From the NCBI RefSeq assembly GCF_014197435.1, contig NZ_JACIFP010000001.1:3906001-3970000 (forward strand): a DNA stretch of 64,000 nt. The letters run 5' to 3'. The notes under the pieces are model-generated. The model saw nothing but the letters and a program-made list of their open reading frames with translations. It made no database searches and had not been told where the DNA came from. This DNA comes from Gordonia humi. GTDB lineage: Bacteria > Actinomycetota > Actinomycetes > Mycobacteriales > Mycobacteriaceae. This document shows positions 34,042 through 43,510 of the stretch, one piece after another. Each line of letters starts with the position of its first letter. Positions within the stretch are counted from its first letter, which is position 1. Both the position numbers and the translations under genes were made by a program.

Positions 34042-36063
34042 TTACTCGCCGGTCGTATCGAGCCCGCGCCGTGCCAGCAGGGGCCCGATCTGCGCGTCAC
34101 GGCCGAGCATGCCGGCGTGGGCGGCCACCGGATCGACGCTGTCGCCGCGGGAGAGCACGGCGTCGGCGAACGCTCGACCGAGGTCGCGGTCGAGCCCGCC
34201 GCCGGCGAGGAACCACTGCTCGGTCTCCGCGTCGAGGACCTCCGACCAGATGTACGAGTAGTAGCCGGCCGAGTAGCCGCCTGCGAACACGTGGTTGAAG
34301 TACGTGGTCCGGTAGCGCGGCGGGATGAGGTCCGAGTCCAGGCCCGCCTCGGCGAGTGCCCGTTCCTCGAACGCCTGCACGTCGGCGGGGATCTCGTCCG
34401 GCCCCAGCCGGTGCCAGGCGAGGTCGAGAGCCGACGCCGCCAGGTATTCGATCGTCGAGTGCGCGGTCTCGGTGGCCGTCGCCGCACGCACCGCGTCGAG
34501 CAGGGCGGCGGGAGCCGGCTCGCCGGTCCGATGATGCCGGGCGTATCCGGCGACGACCTCCGGATGCAGGGCCCACATCTCGTTGACCTGCGACGGGAAC
34601 TCCACGAAGTCGCGCGGAACCGACGTACCCGACTGCGATACGTAGTCGACGTCGGAGAGCAGTCCGTGGATCGCGTGCCCGAACTCGTGGAACACGGTGA
34701 CCAGCTGGTCGAGGTTCAGCAGGCACTTCTCGCCTGCCTCGGGTCTGGTCAGATTCGACACGTTGACGATGATCGGCGACGTGCCGAGGCTGTTCGACTG
34801 GTCGACGATGTTGTTCATCCACGCCCCGCCCCGCTTGGACGGGCGGGCGAAGAAGTCGCCGAGGAACAGACCGACGCCCGCGCCGTCGCGGGACACCTCC
34901 CAGACCCGCACGTCGGGATGGTATCCATGCAGATCGGGGCGCTCGGTCATGGTCAACCCGTACAGGACGTTCGCCGCGGCGAACACACCGTCGCGCAGCA
35001 CCGATTCCAGCTCGCAGTACTGCTCGAACTCGTCGATGTCGACGTCGCCGCCGGAACGCTGATCCGCGGCGAGGGCGAAGGTCACGTCCCACGGTTCGAG
35101 TCGCGCGCCGCCGGAGATGCGATCGAGTTCGCGTCCGCCGGCCGCCATCGCGGCCTCACCGAGGCGGGCCAGCAGGTCGGCCGCGGCCTGCGGGCTCGGT
35201 GCGGTCTGCTCGGCGAGCACGAACTCGGCGTGATCGGTGTAGCCGAGCAGACGTGCTCGGCGCGCACGCAGCTCGACGATCTCGAGGACCGTCGCCCGGG
35301 TGTCGAACTCGTTGTCGCGGGCGCACCGGGAGATCGACGCCTCGAAGACCTTGCGGCGCGAGTCGGCGTTCGTCAGCTTGGCGACGCTCCCCTGACTGCT
35401 CGGCAGCTCGAGGGCGACCAGGAAGCCTCCGTCGTGCCCGGCGTCGGTCGCCGCGCGTCGGGCCGCGGCGATCTCGCCGTCGGACAGCCCGTGCAGGTCG
35501 GTGAGGTCGGTGAAGAGGACCGCCGAGGCGTTGGTGTCGTCGAGGAGCCGCTGACCGAAGTCGGTCGTCAGGGTCGCCAACCGTGACGACCACTCCCGCA
35601 TCTGCGCCTGCCCGGCTTCGTCGAGGGCGGCGCCGGCGCGGACCGCGGCCCGATATCGCTGCTCGGTGAGACGTCGCTGCGGCTCGGTGAGCCCGGACTC
35701 CTCGCGGGAGGCGTGAACGGCTTCGATCCGTGCGAAGAGTCCGGCGTTCATCGCGATCGCGTTGCCGTGCTCGGTGAGCCGGACGGCCAGTTCCTGCGCG
35801 ATCTGTGCGCGCTGCGGATTGCTGTCGGGCCCTTCGAGATTGAAGAAGATCCCGTTGGCGCGGGCCAGCGCCCGACCGGAGTTCTCCAGCGCCTCGATCG
35901 TGTTCGCGAAACTCGCGGGGTCGGTGTTCGACGCGATGGCGTCCACCTCGGCGAGGTGTTCGGCCAGGGCGACGTCGTAGGCGGGCAGGAAGTCGTCGTC
36001 GGAGATCGACGCGAAGTCGGGCAGCCCGTACGGCAGGTTCGAGGAGGCCAGGACCGGGTTCAC
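34042..36063 (-). CDS. M3-family zinc metallopeptidase (oligopeptidase A / Dcp-like)
   Basis: A 673-residue cytosolic peptidase that degrades short peptides. The zinc motif HEFGHAIHG (HExxH type) lies at about residue 460. It is followed by the FVEFPSQVNEMW segment with the third ligand, and the PPRYRTTYFNHVFAGGYSAGYYSY substrate-binding block lies near the C-terminus. Its GTG start lies 2 bases after the lepA stop. The absence of a signal peptide favours a cytosolic role. Confidence 0.94.
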   Translation of the reverse strand: MNPVLASSNLPYGLPDFASISDDDFLPAYDVALAEHLAEVDAIASNTDPASFANTIEALENSGRALARANGIFFNLEGPDSNPQRAQIAQELAVRLTEHGNAIAMNAGLFARIEAVHASREESGLTEPQRRLTEQRYRAAVRAGAALDEAGQAQMREWSSRLATLTTDFGQRLLDDTNASAVLFTDLTDLHGLSDGEIAAARRAATDAGHDGGFLVALELPSSQGSVAKLTNADSRRKVFEASISRCARDNEFDTRATVLEIVELRARRARLLGYTDHAEFVLAEQTAPSPQAAADLLARLGEAAMAAGGRELDRISGGARLEPWDVTFALAADQRSGGDVDIDEFEQYCELESVLRDGVFAAANVLYGLTMTERPDLHGYHPDVRVWEVSRDGAGVGLFLGDFFARPSKRGGAWMNNIVDQSNSLGTSPIIVNVSNLTRPEAGEKCLLNLDQLVTVFHEFGHAIHGLLSDVDYVSQSGTSVPRDFVEFPSQVNEMWALHPEVVAGYARHHRTGEPAPAALLDAVRAATATETAHSTIEYLAASALDLAWHRLGPDEIPADVQAFEERALAEAGLDSDLIPPRYRTTYFNHVFAGGYSAGYYSYIWSEVLDAETEQWFLAGGGLDRDLGRAFADAVLSRGDSVDPVAAHAGMLGRDAQIGPLLARRGLDTTGE

Positions 36064-36065
36064 GG

Positions 36066-37919
36066 CTACTTCCCCTTCGGCTTGTCGCCGAGTTCGTCCG
36101 TCGACAGCGCGGCGACGAACGCCTCCTGCGGGACCTCGACGCGACCGATGGTCTTCATGCGCTTCTTGCCCTCCTTCTGCTTCTCCAGCAGCTTGCGCTT
36201 ACGGCTGATGTCGCCGCCGTAGCATTTGGCGAGGACGTCCTTGCGGATGGCGCGGATGTTCTCGCGGGCGATGATCTTGGAGCCGATGGCGGCCTGCACG
36301 GGAACTTCGAACTGCTGGCGCGGAATCAGTTCGCGCAGCTTGTTGGTCATCTTGTTGCCGTAGCCGTACGCCGAGTCCTTGTGGACGATGGCGCTGAAGG
36401 CGTCGACGGCCTCGCCCTGCAGCAGGATGTCGACCTTGACCAGATCGGCCTCCTGCTCGCCCGCCTCCTCGTAGTCGAGGCTCGCGTAGCCGCGGGTGCG
36501 CGATTTGAGGGCGTCGAAGAAGTCGAAGATGATCTCGGCGAGCGGCATCGTGTACCGCATCTCCACCCGGGTCTCCGACAGGTAGTCCATCCCGCCGAGA
36601 TCGCCGCGCCGGGACTGGCACAGCTCCATGATCGAACCGATGAACTCGCTCGGCGCGATGACGGTCATCTTGACGACCGGCTCGAAGACGTGGCGGGTCT
36701 TGCCCTCCGGCCAGTCGGAGGGATTGGTGACGACGACCTCGGAGCCGTCGTCCATCTCGACGCGGTAGACGACGTTGGGCGCGGTCGAGATGAGGTTGAG
36801 ATCGAACTCCCGCTCGAGGCGTTCGCGGGTGATCTCCATGTGGAGCAGACCGAGGAAGCCGCATCGGAAACCGAAGCCGAGGGCGACCGACGTCTCCGGC
36901 TCGAATGTCAGCGCCGCATCGTTGAGCTGCAGTTTCTCCAGTGCTTCGCGGAGCACCGGGTAGTCGGAGCCGTCGACGGGGTACAGGCCGGAGTAGACCA
37001 TCGGACGCGGCTCGCGGTATCCGGTCAGCGGCTCGTCGGCACCGTGGCGAGCGGAGGTCACGGTGTCGCCGACCTTCGACTGGCGGACGTCCTTCACACC
37101 GGTGATGAGGTAGCCGACCTCGCCGACGCCGAGCCCCTTGGACGCCTTGGGCTCCGGGGAGACGATGCCGACCTCGAGGAGTTCGTGGGTGGCTCCGGTC
37201 GACATCATCGCGATCTTCTCGCGCGGAACGATCTTGCCGTCGACGACACGCACGTACGTCACGACGCCGCGGTAGGTGTCGTACACCGAGTCGAAGATCA
37301 TGGCACGGGCCGGAGCATCGGAATCGCCGACCGGGGCGGGGATCTGGCGAACGGCCGCGTCGAGGAGTTCGGGCACGCCGACGCCGGTCTTCCCCGACAC
37401 GCGCAGGACGTCCTCCGGCTCGCATCCGATGATGTGGGCGATCTCGGCCGCGTACTTGTCCGGGTCCGCGGCGGGCAGATCGATCTTGTTCAGGACCGGG
37501 ATGATCGTCAGATCGTTGTCCATCGCCAGGTACAGGTTCGCCAAGGTCTGGGCCTCGATGCCCTGCGCGGCGTCGACCAGCAGGATCGCACCCTCACAGG
37601 CTTCGAGCGCACGCGAGACCTCGTAGGTGAAGTCGACGTGACCGGGGGTGTCGATGAGGTGGATGACGTAGTCCTCGCCGTCGACGGTCCACGGCAGCCG
37701 GACGTTCTGCGCCTTGATCGTGATGCCGCGCTCACGCTCGATGTCCATGCGGTCGAGGTACTGGGCGCGCATGTCGCGAGCCTCGACCACACCGGTCAAC
37801 TGCAGCATGCGGTCCGCGAGCGTGGACTTGCCGTGGTCGATGTGCGCGATGATGCAGAAGTTCCTGATATTGGCGGGATCAGTGAACGTCGTGTCGGCGA
37901 AGCTGGGAATCGAACTCAC
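36066..37919 (-). CDS. lepA: Elongation factor 4 (LepA back-translocase GTPase)
   Basis: A 617-residue translational GTPase. G1 is [10 protein letters not shown]3 DTPGHVDF, G4 NKID. The LepA-specific C-terminal domain ends [21 protein letters not shown]. The start is uncertain: the GTG at 37919 gives the usual length, but AAGGA directly abuts it, and the frame stays open upstream. M. tuberculosis LepA has a longer N-terminus. Confidence 0.94.
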   Translation of the reverse strand: MSSIPSFADTTFTDPANIRNFCIIAHIDHGKSTLADRMLQLTGVVEARDMRAQYLDRMDIERERGITIKAQNVRLPWTVDGEDYVIHLIDTPGHVDFTYEVSRALEACEGAILLVDAAQGIEAQTLANLYLAMDNDLTIIPVLNKIDLPAADPDKYAAEIAHIIGCEPEDVLRVSGKTGVGVPELLDAAVRQIPAPVGDSDAPARAMIFDSVYDTYRGVVTYVRVVDGKIVPREKIAMMSTGATHELLEVGIVSPEPKASKGLGVGEVGYLITGVKDVRQSKVGDTVTSARHGADEPLTGYREPRPMVYSGLYPVDGSDYPVLREALEKLQLNDAALTFEPETSVALGFGFRCGFLGLLHMEITRERLEREFDLNLISTAPNVVYRVEMDDGSEVVVTNPSDWPEGKTRHVFEPVVKMTVIAPSEFIGSIMELCQSRRGDLGGMDYLSETRVEMRYTMPLAEIIFDFFDALKSRTRGYASLDYEEAGEQEADLVKVDILLQGEAVDAFSAIVHKDSAYGYGNKMTNKLRELIPRQQFEVPVQAAIGSKIIARENIRAIRKDVLAKCYGGDISRKRKLLEKQKEGKKRMKTIGRVEVPQEAFVAALSTDELGDKPKGK

Positions 37920-38025
37920 TCCTTGCGGCGGCAGGGCCGGCTCGAACCGGCACAGGTCACCCTCTAGTTTCGCACGCCCGCGTCGCGCACGACGATTCAC
38001 CAGGGCGCGAACACCGGTAACCTCG

Positions 38026-38703
38026 ATGCCTGTGACCGATTCCGTCATGGTGACAGCCGACTCCGTCGCCGCCGACCTCGTGGTGCCCGACGATCCGCAG
38101 GGTCTGATCGTGCTCGCGCACGGGGCGGGCAGCGATCGCCGGTCCGTTCTGCTCGGGGTGCTCGGCGACGCGCTCGCCCACGGCGGATTCGCCGTCGCGC
38201 GCATCGATCTGCCCTACCGGCAGCGGCGACCGAAAGGACCGCCGTCCCCGTCGAAGGCGGCCGTCGACCGGGACGGGATCCGTGCCGCCGTCGCCGTTCT
38301 GCGCGAGCGGGTCGACGTCGACGGTCCGGTGATCGTCGGCGGCCAGTCGTACGGCGGACGGCAGGCGTCGATGGCCGTGGCCGACGACTCCCGACTCGCC
38401 GACGGACTGCTGCTGACGTCCTATCCGCTGCACCCTCCGGGGAGACCGGAGAAGGCACGCACCGAACACCTGCCCGACATCGTCGTGCCGACGTTGATCG
38501 TGCACGGCCGATCGGACGCGTTCGGCACCTCCGACGAGTTCGCGCGGGTGCTGCCTCTGTTCGGCGGCCCCGTCCGCCTGGTGGAGATCGACAAGGCCGA
38601 TCACGGTCTCAAACCCGAGCGCAGCGGTGTGGGGTCCGCGACCGCCGACGCGGTCGGTCAGTGGCTCGCTCCGCGGGCCGACGAGTTCAGGACGCGACGA
38701 TGA
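38026..38703 (+). CDS. Alpha/beta hydrolase of the KANL3/Tex30-like family
   Basis: A 225-residue hydrolase. The segment [14 protein letters not shown] forms the oxyanion region, [13 protein letters not shown] is the nucleophile elbow (Ser), the acid lies in HGRSDAFGT and the His in ADHGL. Starts at the ATG 38026 or, given TAACCT at 38018-38023, at the leaderless GTG 38032. The stop overlaps the PemK-like gene (ATGA). Divergent from lepA. Substrate unknown. Confidence 0.78.
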   Translation: MPVTDSVMVTADSVAADLVVPDDPQGLIVLAHGAGSDRRSVLLGVLGDALAHGGFAVARIDLPYRQRRPKGPPSPSKAAVDRDGIRAAVAVLRERVDVDGPVIVGGQSYGGRQASMAVADDSRLADGLLLTSYPLHPPGRPEKARTEHLPDIVVPTLIVHGRSDAFGTSDEFARVLPLFGGPVRLVEIDKADHGLKPERSGVGSATADAVGQWLAPRADEFRTRR

Positions 38704-39101
38704 GACGGTTCACCGAGCGACCGACCGCCGATCTCGCGCGACGGATCGCCTACGCACCCGATCTGGACGGTGCCGCCGATCCCGGTGAGATCGTCTGGAC
38801 GTGGGTGCCGTTCGAGGAGGACGAGACCAGGGGCAAGGACCGACCCGTCCTGGTGGTCGGCCGCGACGCCGACCATCTCCTCGGACTGATGCTGTCGAGT
38901 CAGGACTATCACCGTGACGAGGCCGACTGGCAGTCGATCGGCTCGGGCGCATGGGACCGCGAGCATCGGGAGAGCTTCGTCCGCCTCGACAGGGTGCTCG
39001 TCGTCGCCGAGCACGGCATCCGCCGCGAAGGCGCGATCGTCGAGAAGGGTCGCTTCGACGCCGTCGCCGACACGCTCCGCGCCCGGTTCGGTTGGCACTG
39101 A
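38700..39101 (+). CDS. PemK/MazF-fold family protein
   Basis: A 133-residue protein with the core of the PemK/MazF fold: EIVWTWVPFEEDETRGKDRPVLVVGRD, then LLGLMLSSQDYH, and a final strand RVLVVAEHGI. Members of the fold include mRNA-interferase toxins, but no antitoxin gene precedes it; instead it is translationally coupled to the hydrolase upstream. A role outside a toxin-antitoxin module is more likely. The 133-residue length exceeds that of a typical MazF. Confidence 0.7.
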   Translation: MRRFTERPTADLARRIAYAPDLDGAADPGEIVWTWVPFEEDETRGKDRPVLVVGRDADHLLGLMLSSQDYHRDEADWQSIGSGAWDREHRESFVRLDRVLVVAEHGIRREGAIVEKGRFDAVADTLRARFGWH

Positions 39102-39135
39102 GCCGTAGGCGGGGTCGGCGCGCTCGACGAGCCGC

Positions 39136-39219
39136 CACCGGCGAAATCCCCTGTCGGCGAAATCCCACTGTCGGCGAAATCCCCCTGTCGGCGGAGTCCT
39201 ACTGTCGGCGAAACCTCTG
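39136..39219. repeat. 17-bp minisatellite (TGTCGGCGAAATCCCAC unit)
   Basis: Four head-to-tail units start at 39152, 39169, 39186 and 39203, with a partial degenerate unit before them (39136-39151). Units 1 and 2 differ at one base; units 3 and 4 carry more changes. The array covers the last codons and stop of the sulfotransferase gene on the minus strand. Copy number may vary between strains. Confidence 0.85.
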
Positions 39220-40302
39220 TGTACGACGTCGGACCGCACGCACGACGTTTCCGACGCGGGTCTTCAACCGGACCGGTGGATCGACGATGGCCGACACCTT
39301 GACCCACTGCGCGATGGCGTCGAGTCCCGCGTCGAACGCTTCCGCGTCCGCGACCGGCGGTGTCGCCGCACCGCTGGGCGCCACCCGCAGGTCGTCGACG
39401 GTTCCCGAGACCGGGTAGCCGCCGTCGACGACGGCTGCGACGAGCTCGTCGGAGTACTCGGCGACCCAGGCGAGCTGGTCGGCTCCGAGCCCGATGGGCG
39501 CTCCCCCGTCGAGGTCGGACATCACCTGGTGGATGAGGACGTTCTTCACCAGTCGCTCGTATCGATCCCATGGCACGTCCGTCGGCTGCAGCCGGGTGTT
39601 GAGCCGACGCAGGAACTCCGTCTGAGAAGCCGACAGCGAACTGTTGTCGCGGACGGGCGGCTCCGGCAGGGCTGCGGGGTCGACGTCGACGACGCGCAGG
39701 AAGCGCTCCCACAGTCCGTCGCCGTCGGCGGCCGACGCTTTGGCGGGGACCGTGACGATGTGCACGCGCTCGGGGCCGACGACCGCCGACCAGTCGGCGA
39801 GTATTCGCCGATAGTCCTGGAACTCCCAGAACGGCTCGTCGCCGGGGTTCTCCGGGCCCGCACTGATGGACGCTACGAACTCGTCGAGAGTCGCGCGACG
39901 TTGGTTCTTCACATTCTCCTGCCACACCGACGGCACCTGACGTCCGAGGTCGCGGACGGTGAGGATCGCGTGGACCTCGTCGGCGAACGAGAGATCGTCG
40001 ACGAGCCCGCGGATCCGTTCGGGCCCCGCGTTGGCGAACAACTCGTGCGAGACCAGCGACCGCTGCGGCCACTGCCTCATCTGCTCCACCATCGCGGGCC
40101 ATGCACCAGCGTGTTCGGGACGAGCCCAGTCGAGGTATCGCTCGGGCTGCAGGTGGGTCGCGGCGTGAAAGTGGTCGTCCATGCGGACGCCCGGATACAG
40201 CAGTCCGGCGGCCATCGCGTGGTCCCGATTGCGCCAGAGGCGACCCTGGATATGCGTGGTGCCGGTCTTGGGGAGACCGACGTGGACGTAGACGACAGAC
40301 AT
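39199..40302 (-). CDS. Sulfotransferase-family protein
   Basis: A 367-residue PAPS-dependent sulfotransferase-like protein. The 5'-phosphosulfate-binding loop HVGLPKTGTTHIQG lies at about residues 6-19 and the 3'-phosphate-binding segment is LTVRDLGRQVPSVW. The C-terminal 100 residues are less conserved and end inside the minisatellite (final residues F-R-R-Q). The cell would need PAPS, yet no APS kinase is encoded in the sulfur operon here, so one must lie elsewhere. Acceptor unknown; mycolata use such enzymes on glycolipids. Confidence 0.75.
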   Translation of the reverse strand: MSVVYVHVGLPKTGTTHIQGRLWRNRDHAMAAGLLYPGVRMDDHFHAATHLQPERYLDWARPEHAGAWPAMVEQMRQWPQRSLVSHELFANAGPERIRGLVDDLSFADEVHAILTVRDLGRQVPSVWQENVKNQRRATLDEFVASISAGPENPGDEPFWEFQDYRRILADWSAVVGPERVHIVTVPAKASAADGDGLWERFLRVVDVDPAALPEPPVRDNSSLSASQTEFLRRLNTRLQPTDVPWDRYERLVKNVLIHQVMSDLDGGAPIGLGADQLAWVAEYSDELVAAVVDGGYPVSGTVDDLRVAPSGAATPPVADAEAFDAGLDAIAQWVKVSAIVDPPVRLKTRVGNVVRAVRRRTQRFRRQ

Positions 40303-40550
40303 GGGCGCGACCCTAGTACACCCGCACCGGACGGACAGTGCACACGCACCGGACGGGCTCACCTGCGATACTGACGGCCGGCGTCGACGACCTCGCGGGC
40401 GTTCGTCCCGATTTGGGTGGTGCCGGGGTCGCTGGTATCGTTGACCGCTGTTGCGCTTTCCTGCCGACCGGGTTCGGTCGCGGAGCGCTGCCCGAAACAC
40501 AGCACGGACGGCCGCGGTGGCCGCTGACATACGATGAGTAAGGAAATCGC
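40303..40550. other. Intergenic region upstream of rpsT
   Basis: This 248-base gap between divergent sulfotransferase and rpsT genes holds the rpsT promoter and RBS. CATACGAT (40527-40534) contains a -10-like TACGAT 17 bases before the GTG, and AAGGAAA precedes the start. I see no gene or strong structure in the rest. Confidence 0.4.
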
Positions 40551-40811
40551 GTGGCAAACATCAAGTCGCAGATCAAGCGGAACAAGACCAACGAGGCGCG
40601 TCGTCAGCGCAACCAGTCGATCAAGTCGGCGTTGCGCACCGCCCTCCGCAACTTCCGCGAGACCGTCGCCTCGGGCGACAAGGAGAAGGCCGACGAGCAG
40701 CTCCTCGCGACCAGCCGCCAGCTCGACAAGGCCGCGTCGAAGGGTGTCATCCACAAGAACCAGGCCGCCAACAAGAAGTCGGCGATGGCTCTCGCAGTCA
40801 ACAAGCTCTGA
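40551..40811 (+). CDS. rpsT: 30S ribosomal protein S20
   Basis: An 86-residue protein that binds 16S rRNA. The N-terminus [21 protein letters not shown] and the C-terminal [19 protein letters not shown] match the S20 family. The GTG start follows AAGGAAA. Monocistronic, followed by a strong hairpin, and convergent with holA as in M. tuberculosis Rv2412-Rv2413c. Confidence 0.97.
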   Translation: MANIKSQIKRNKTNEARRQRNQSIKSALRTALRNFRETVASGDKEKADEQLLATSRQLDKAASKGVIHKNQAANKKSAMALAVNKL

Positions 40812-40867
40812 TGACCGGCGGGCCGGTACGGTCCGCGCCGGAGCATAGATCTTCATAGCAGTACGGA

Positions 40868-40906
40868 ATCAACCCCGACGGTGTCCACGCGGCCGTCGGG
40901 GTTGAT
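40868..40906. terminator. Terminator hairpin between rpsT and holA
   Basis: Perfect 14-bp stem with arms ATCAACCCCGACGG and CCGTCGGGGTTGAT and an 11-base loop, placed between two convergent genes. Likely bidirectional. Confidence 0.8.
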
Positions 40907-40961
40907 CGCGTCTCTGGTTCGACCGACCCGCATCGAATCGGGGGAAGCAGCGCAGCAGCGG

Positions 40962-41924
40962 CTACCGGCCGCGGCGCGGCCGCAGCTGCGCGACCTGGGC
41001 CACCGCGTGTTCGAGGGCGTAGTCCATATCGGCCGCCTGCCCCTTCACATCGCCGTTGAGCTGGGCGACGACGAGCATCGCCTTGCCGATCGACTCGGCG
41101 TCCCATGCGCGCGCCTGTCCCTGGATCTTGCCGACGCGTCCCGGCGGCATCCCGAGTTCGGAGGCCACCGAGTACTTGTCGGCACCGCCCATCGACCGGA
41201 CACGCGCGATGCCGAACACGGCTTCGGCGAGCGCGTCGGCGAGCAGGACTCGCGCCGTCCCGTGATGCTGCGCCCACGCCAGCGACTCCATCGCTCCGGC
41301 GACATCGCCGGTCACGGCCTTGTCGGCGACCTCGAAGCCGGTGACCTCGGCGCGCCCGGTGTAGTAGGTGCGGACCGCGGTCTCGTCGACCTTGCCGCCG
41401 GTGTCGGCGACCAGCTGACGGCACGCCGCCGACAGCTCACGCAGATCAGATCCCACCATGTCGGTCACGAGTTCGACGACGGCCGGGGTCACCCGCACGC
41501 CGAGTTCACGGAACTCGGCGCGTACGAAGTCGGCACGCTCATTCGGCCATTTCGGTGCGACGCAGGAGAACTCTTGTGCGCCTTCCTTCTTGAGCAGTCC
41601 GACCATCGACTTCTGCCGTCCGCCCCCGGAGTGGATGACGGCCATCGTGATGCCCTCGGGCACCGACTTCGCGGTGGCGACGATGAGCCCGGCCGGTTCC
41701 TTGCCCGCGGCGTCGGCGGCTTCGATCACGACGATCCGCTCGTCGGCGAACAACGACGGGCTCAGCAGCTCCGCCAGTTCCGGTGCGGTGACCTCCCCGG
41801 CGCGGACACGGGTGACGGGAACATCGACTCCCGCGTCACGCGACTTCTCTGCGCTGATCCGCGAGATCACCCGACCGGTCAGGAAATCGTCGTCACCCAG
41901 GAGTAGAAACAACTGATCGCTCAC
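40962..41924 (-). CDS. holA: DNA polymerase III subunit delta
   Basis: A 320-residue clamp-loader subunit that opens the beta clamp. The start LFLLLGDDDFLTGRVI and the internal GSDLRELSAACRQLV and RRGR C-terminus fit the HolA family of actinobacteria. It follows comEC on the same strand with a gap of about 107 bases, as in Rv2414c-Rv2413c. Confidence 0.9.
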   Translation of the reverse strand: MSDQLFLLLGDDDFLTGRVISRISAEKSRDAGVDVPVTRVRAGEVTAPELAELLSPSLFADERIVVIEAADAAGKEPAGLIVATAKSVPEGITMAVIHSGGGRQKSMVGLLKKEGAQEFSCVAPKWPNERADFVRAEFRELGVRVTPAVVELVTDMVGSDLRELSAACRQLVADTGGKVDETAVRTYYTGRAEVTGFEVADKAVTGDVAGAMESLAWAQHHGTARVLLADALAEAVFGIARVRSMGGADKYSVASELGMPPGRVGKIQGQARAWDAESIGKAMLVVAQLNGDVKGQAADMDYALEHAVAQVAQLRPRRGR

Positions 41925-42031
41925 GAGTCCATCCTCGCATCAGGGCCCGACATACAGAAGCAGGACCCCATTGCTCGGTGCCACCCGCGGGTACGCAGGT
42001 CGCCAGAGCGCGGCGGTCGTGTCCGTCGGCC

Positions 42032-43510
42032 TCATCGTCGAGCGTTCCGCGCGGATCGCCCGTACCGAAGTGCGATCGCCGCTCCGGATCCGACCGCCAC
42101 CAGCACTCCCGCCGCCGCGAGTCCCGGTACCTCCGGGGACGCCCACCCCGGACCCCCGAGACGATCGGCGACGCCGATCAACCAGCGGACACCCGGGCCG
42201 GTGAACCTCACCAGCAGTTCCGCGACGACGCTGTTCGGTCCGTAGCGGGGTCCGAGCGCGCCGACCGCGGCGGCGAGGGTCCCGGCGATGCCGACGAACG
42301 GAATCACCGGCGCGGCGAGGATGTTCGCCGGAATCGTGAAGACGCTGACCCGATCGCTGATCGCGATCACGAGCGGAGTCGTCAGAATCTGAGCGGCTAC
42401 GGTCATCGACAGGAGTGCCGCGACCGACTCCGGCACTCCCCTGTTCGTCATCGCGAACCTGATCGGCACCGACCACAGGACCAGGCCGAGCGTCGCCGCG
42501 ACCGACAGCGCGAACCCTGGAGCCAGCGCCATCTCCGGCCACCACAGCACGACGACGATCACCGCCGCGCCGAGGGCGGGAAGCGCCTGCGATCTCCTCG
42601 ACGCGAGGCCCGCGGCCAGGCCGACTCCACCCATGACGGCCGCACGGAGCACACTGTCGGTGGGCCGCACGAGGATCACGAAACCGATCACCGCCACCAC
42701 GCCGACAGCGAACACGACCGGTGGCCGCGCGCCGAACGAACGGACGCACAGCAGCACCGCACCGACCACCAGGACCAGATTGGCACCCGATACGGCGACG
42801 AGGTGCTGCAGACCGGAGGCCTTGAAGTTCTCCTTCGTCGACTGGTCGAGGCCGCCGGTGTCCCCGAGGATCAGGCCGGGGAGAAGTCCGCCCGCGCGGC
42901 TGCCGAGGGACCGGGCCGCCGTCTCGCGCAACCGAAGCCGTACCTGGCCGGCCGCCCGTTGCCACCACGGCGCCTCGCCGACTCTGCGCAGCGAACCCGC
43001 CGCCGCCAGTTCTGCGGCGACCAGCCGCTCGCTCCCCGGCGAACCCGCCTGCCGCACCCGCACACGCGTCGACAGCCGTTCACCGGGAAGAAGATCGCCG
43101 ACGTCCGACGCAGCGCTGAGCCTCGCGGCCACCGGCCGTTGCGAGCGCCCGGAGACCGCGACCACGTCGACCGCGACCGTGAAGCGCTGCCCGCCGGCGA
43201 AGAAGACCGGATCGCCGGCGACGACCATGTCGACGACGGGCTTGCCGACCGCGTCACGGATCGGTGCATCGTCGACGGCGACGATCCGCAGCACGACGCA
43301 CGCACCGGCGGCAGCCGCGATTCCACAGATCCCGAGCACGGTCACGGCCGCCTCGCGCCGTCTCGCGTCCCGGGCCCACCACCCTGCGACCACACCGCCG
43401 ACCACGAACACGGAGGTCAGCACTGTCGTCAGGCCGGTCGGCGCGACCAGTGCCAGCGCCGTCGTCGCCCAGCAGGCCGCGGCGGGTGCGGCCAGCCGGA
43501 GGTCGATCAT
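42032..43510 (-). CDS. comEC: ComEC/Rec2-family membrane protein lacking the metallo-beta-lactamase domain
   Basis: A 492-residue polytopic protein. The N-terminal part has an OB-like region (ASDVGDLLPGERLSTRVRVRQ), followed by the competence domain (LLPGLILGDTGGLD; ASGLQHLVAVSGANLVLVVGA; RPTDSVLRAAVMGGVGL) with about eight helices. It ends without the C-terminal metallo-beta-lactamase domain found in B. subtilis ComEC, as also in mycobacteria as I recall. DNA uptake is not established for such proteins. The ATG overlaps the comEA stop. Confidence 0.9.
   Translation of the reverse strand: MIDLRLAAPAAACWATTALALVAPTGLTTVLTSVFVVGGVVAGWWARDARRREAAVTVLGICGIAAAAGACVVLRIVAVDDAPIRDAVGKPVVDMVVAGDPVFFAGGQRFTVAVDVVAVSGRSQRPVAARLSAASDVGDLLPGERLSTRVRVRQAGSPGSERLVAAELAAAGSLRRVGEAPWWQRAAGQVRLRLRETAARSLGSRAGGLLPGLILGDTGGLDQSTKENFKASGLQHLVAVSGANLVLVVGAVLLCVRSFGARPPVVFAVGVVAVIGFVILVRPTDSVLRAAVMGGVGLAAGLASRRSQALPALGAAVIVVVLWWPEMALAPGFALSVAATLGLVLWSVPIRFAMTNRGVPESVAALLSMTVAAQILTTPLVIAISDRVSVFTIPANILAAPVIPFVGIAGTLAAAVGALGPRYGPNSVVAELLVRFTGPGVRWLIGVADRLGGPGWASPEVPGLAAAGVLVAVGSGAAIALRYGRSARNARR

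Noticed and set aside
38700..39101. A MazEF/PemIK toxin-antitoxin module
   Set aside because: No antitoxin-like frame lies next to the PemK-like gene; the coupled neighbour is an alpha/beta hydrolase.
40812..40961. Small gene between rpsT and holA
   Set aside because: Only the terminator hairpin is evident; no frame with start, RBS and plausible composition.
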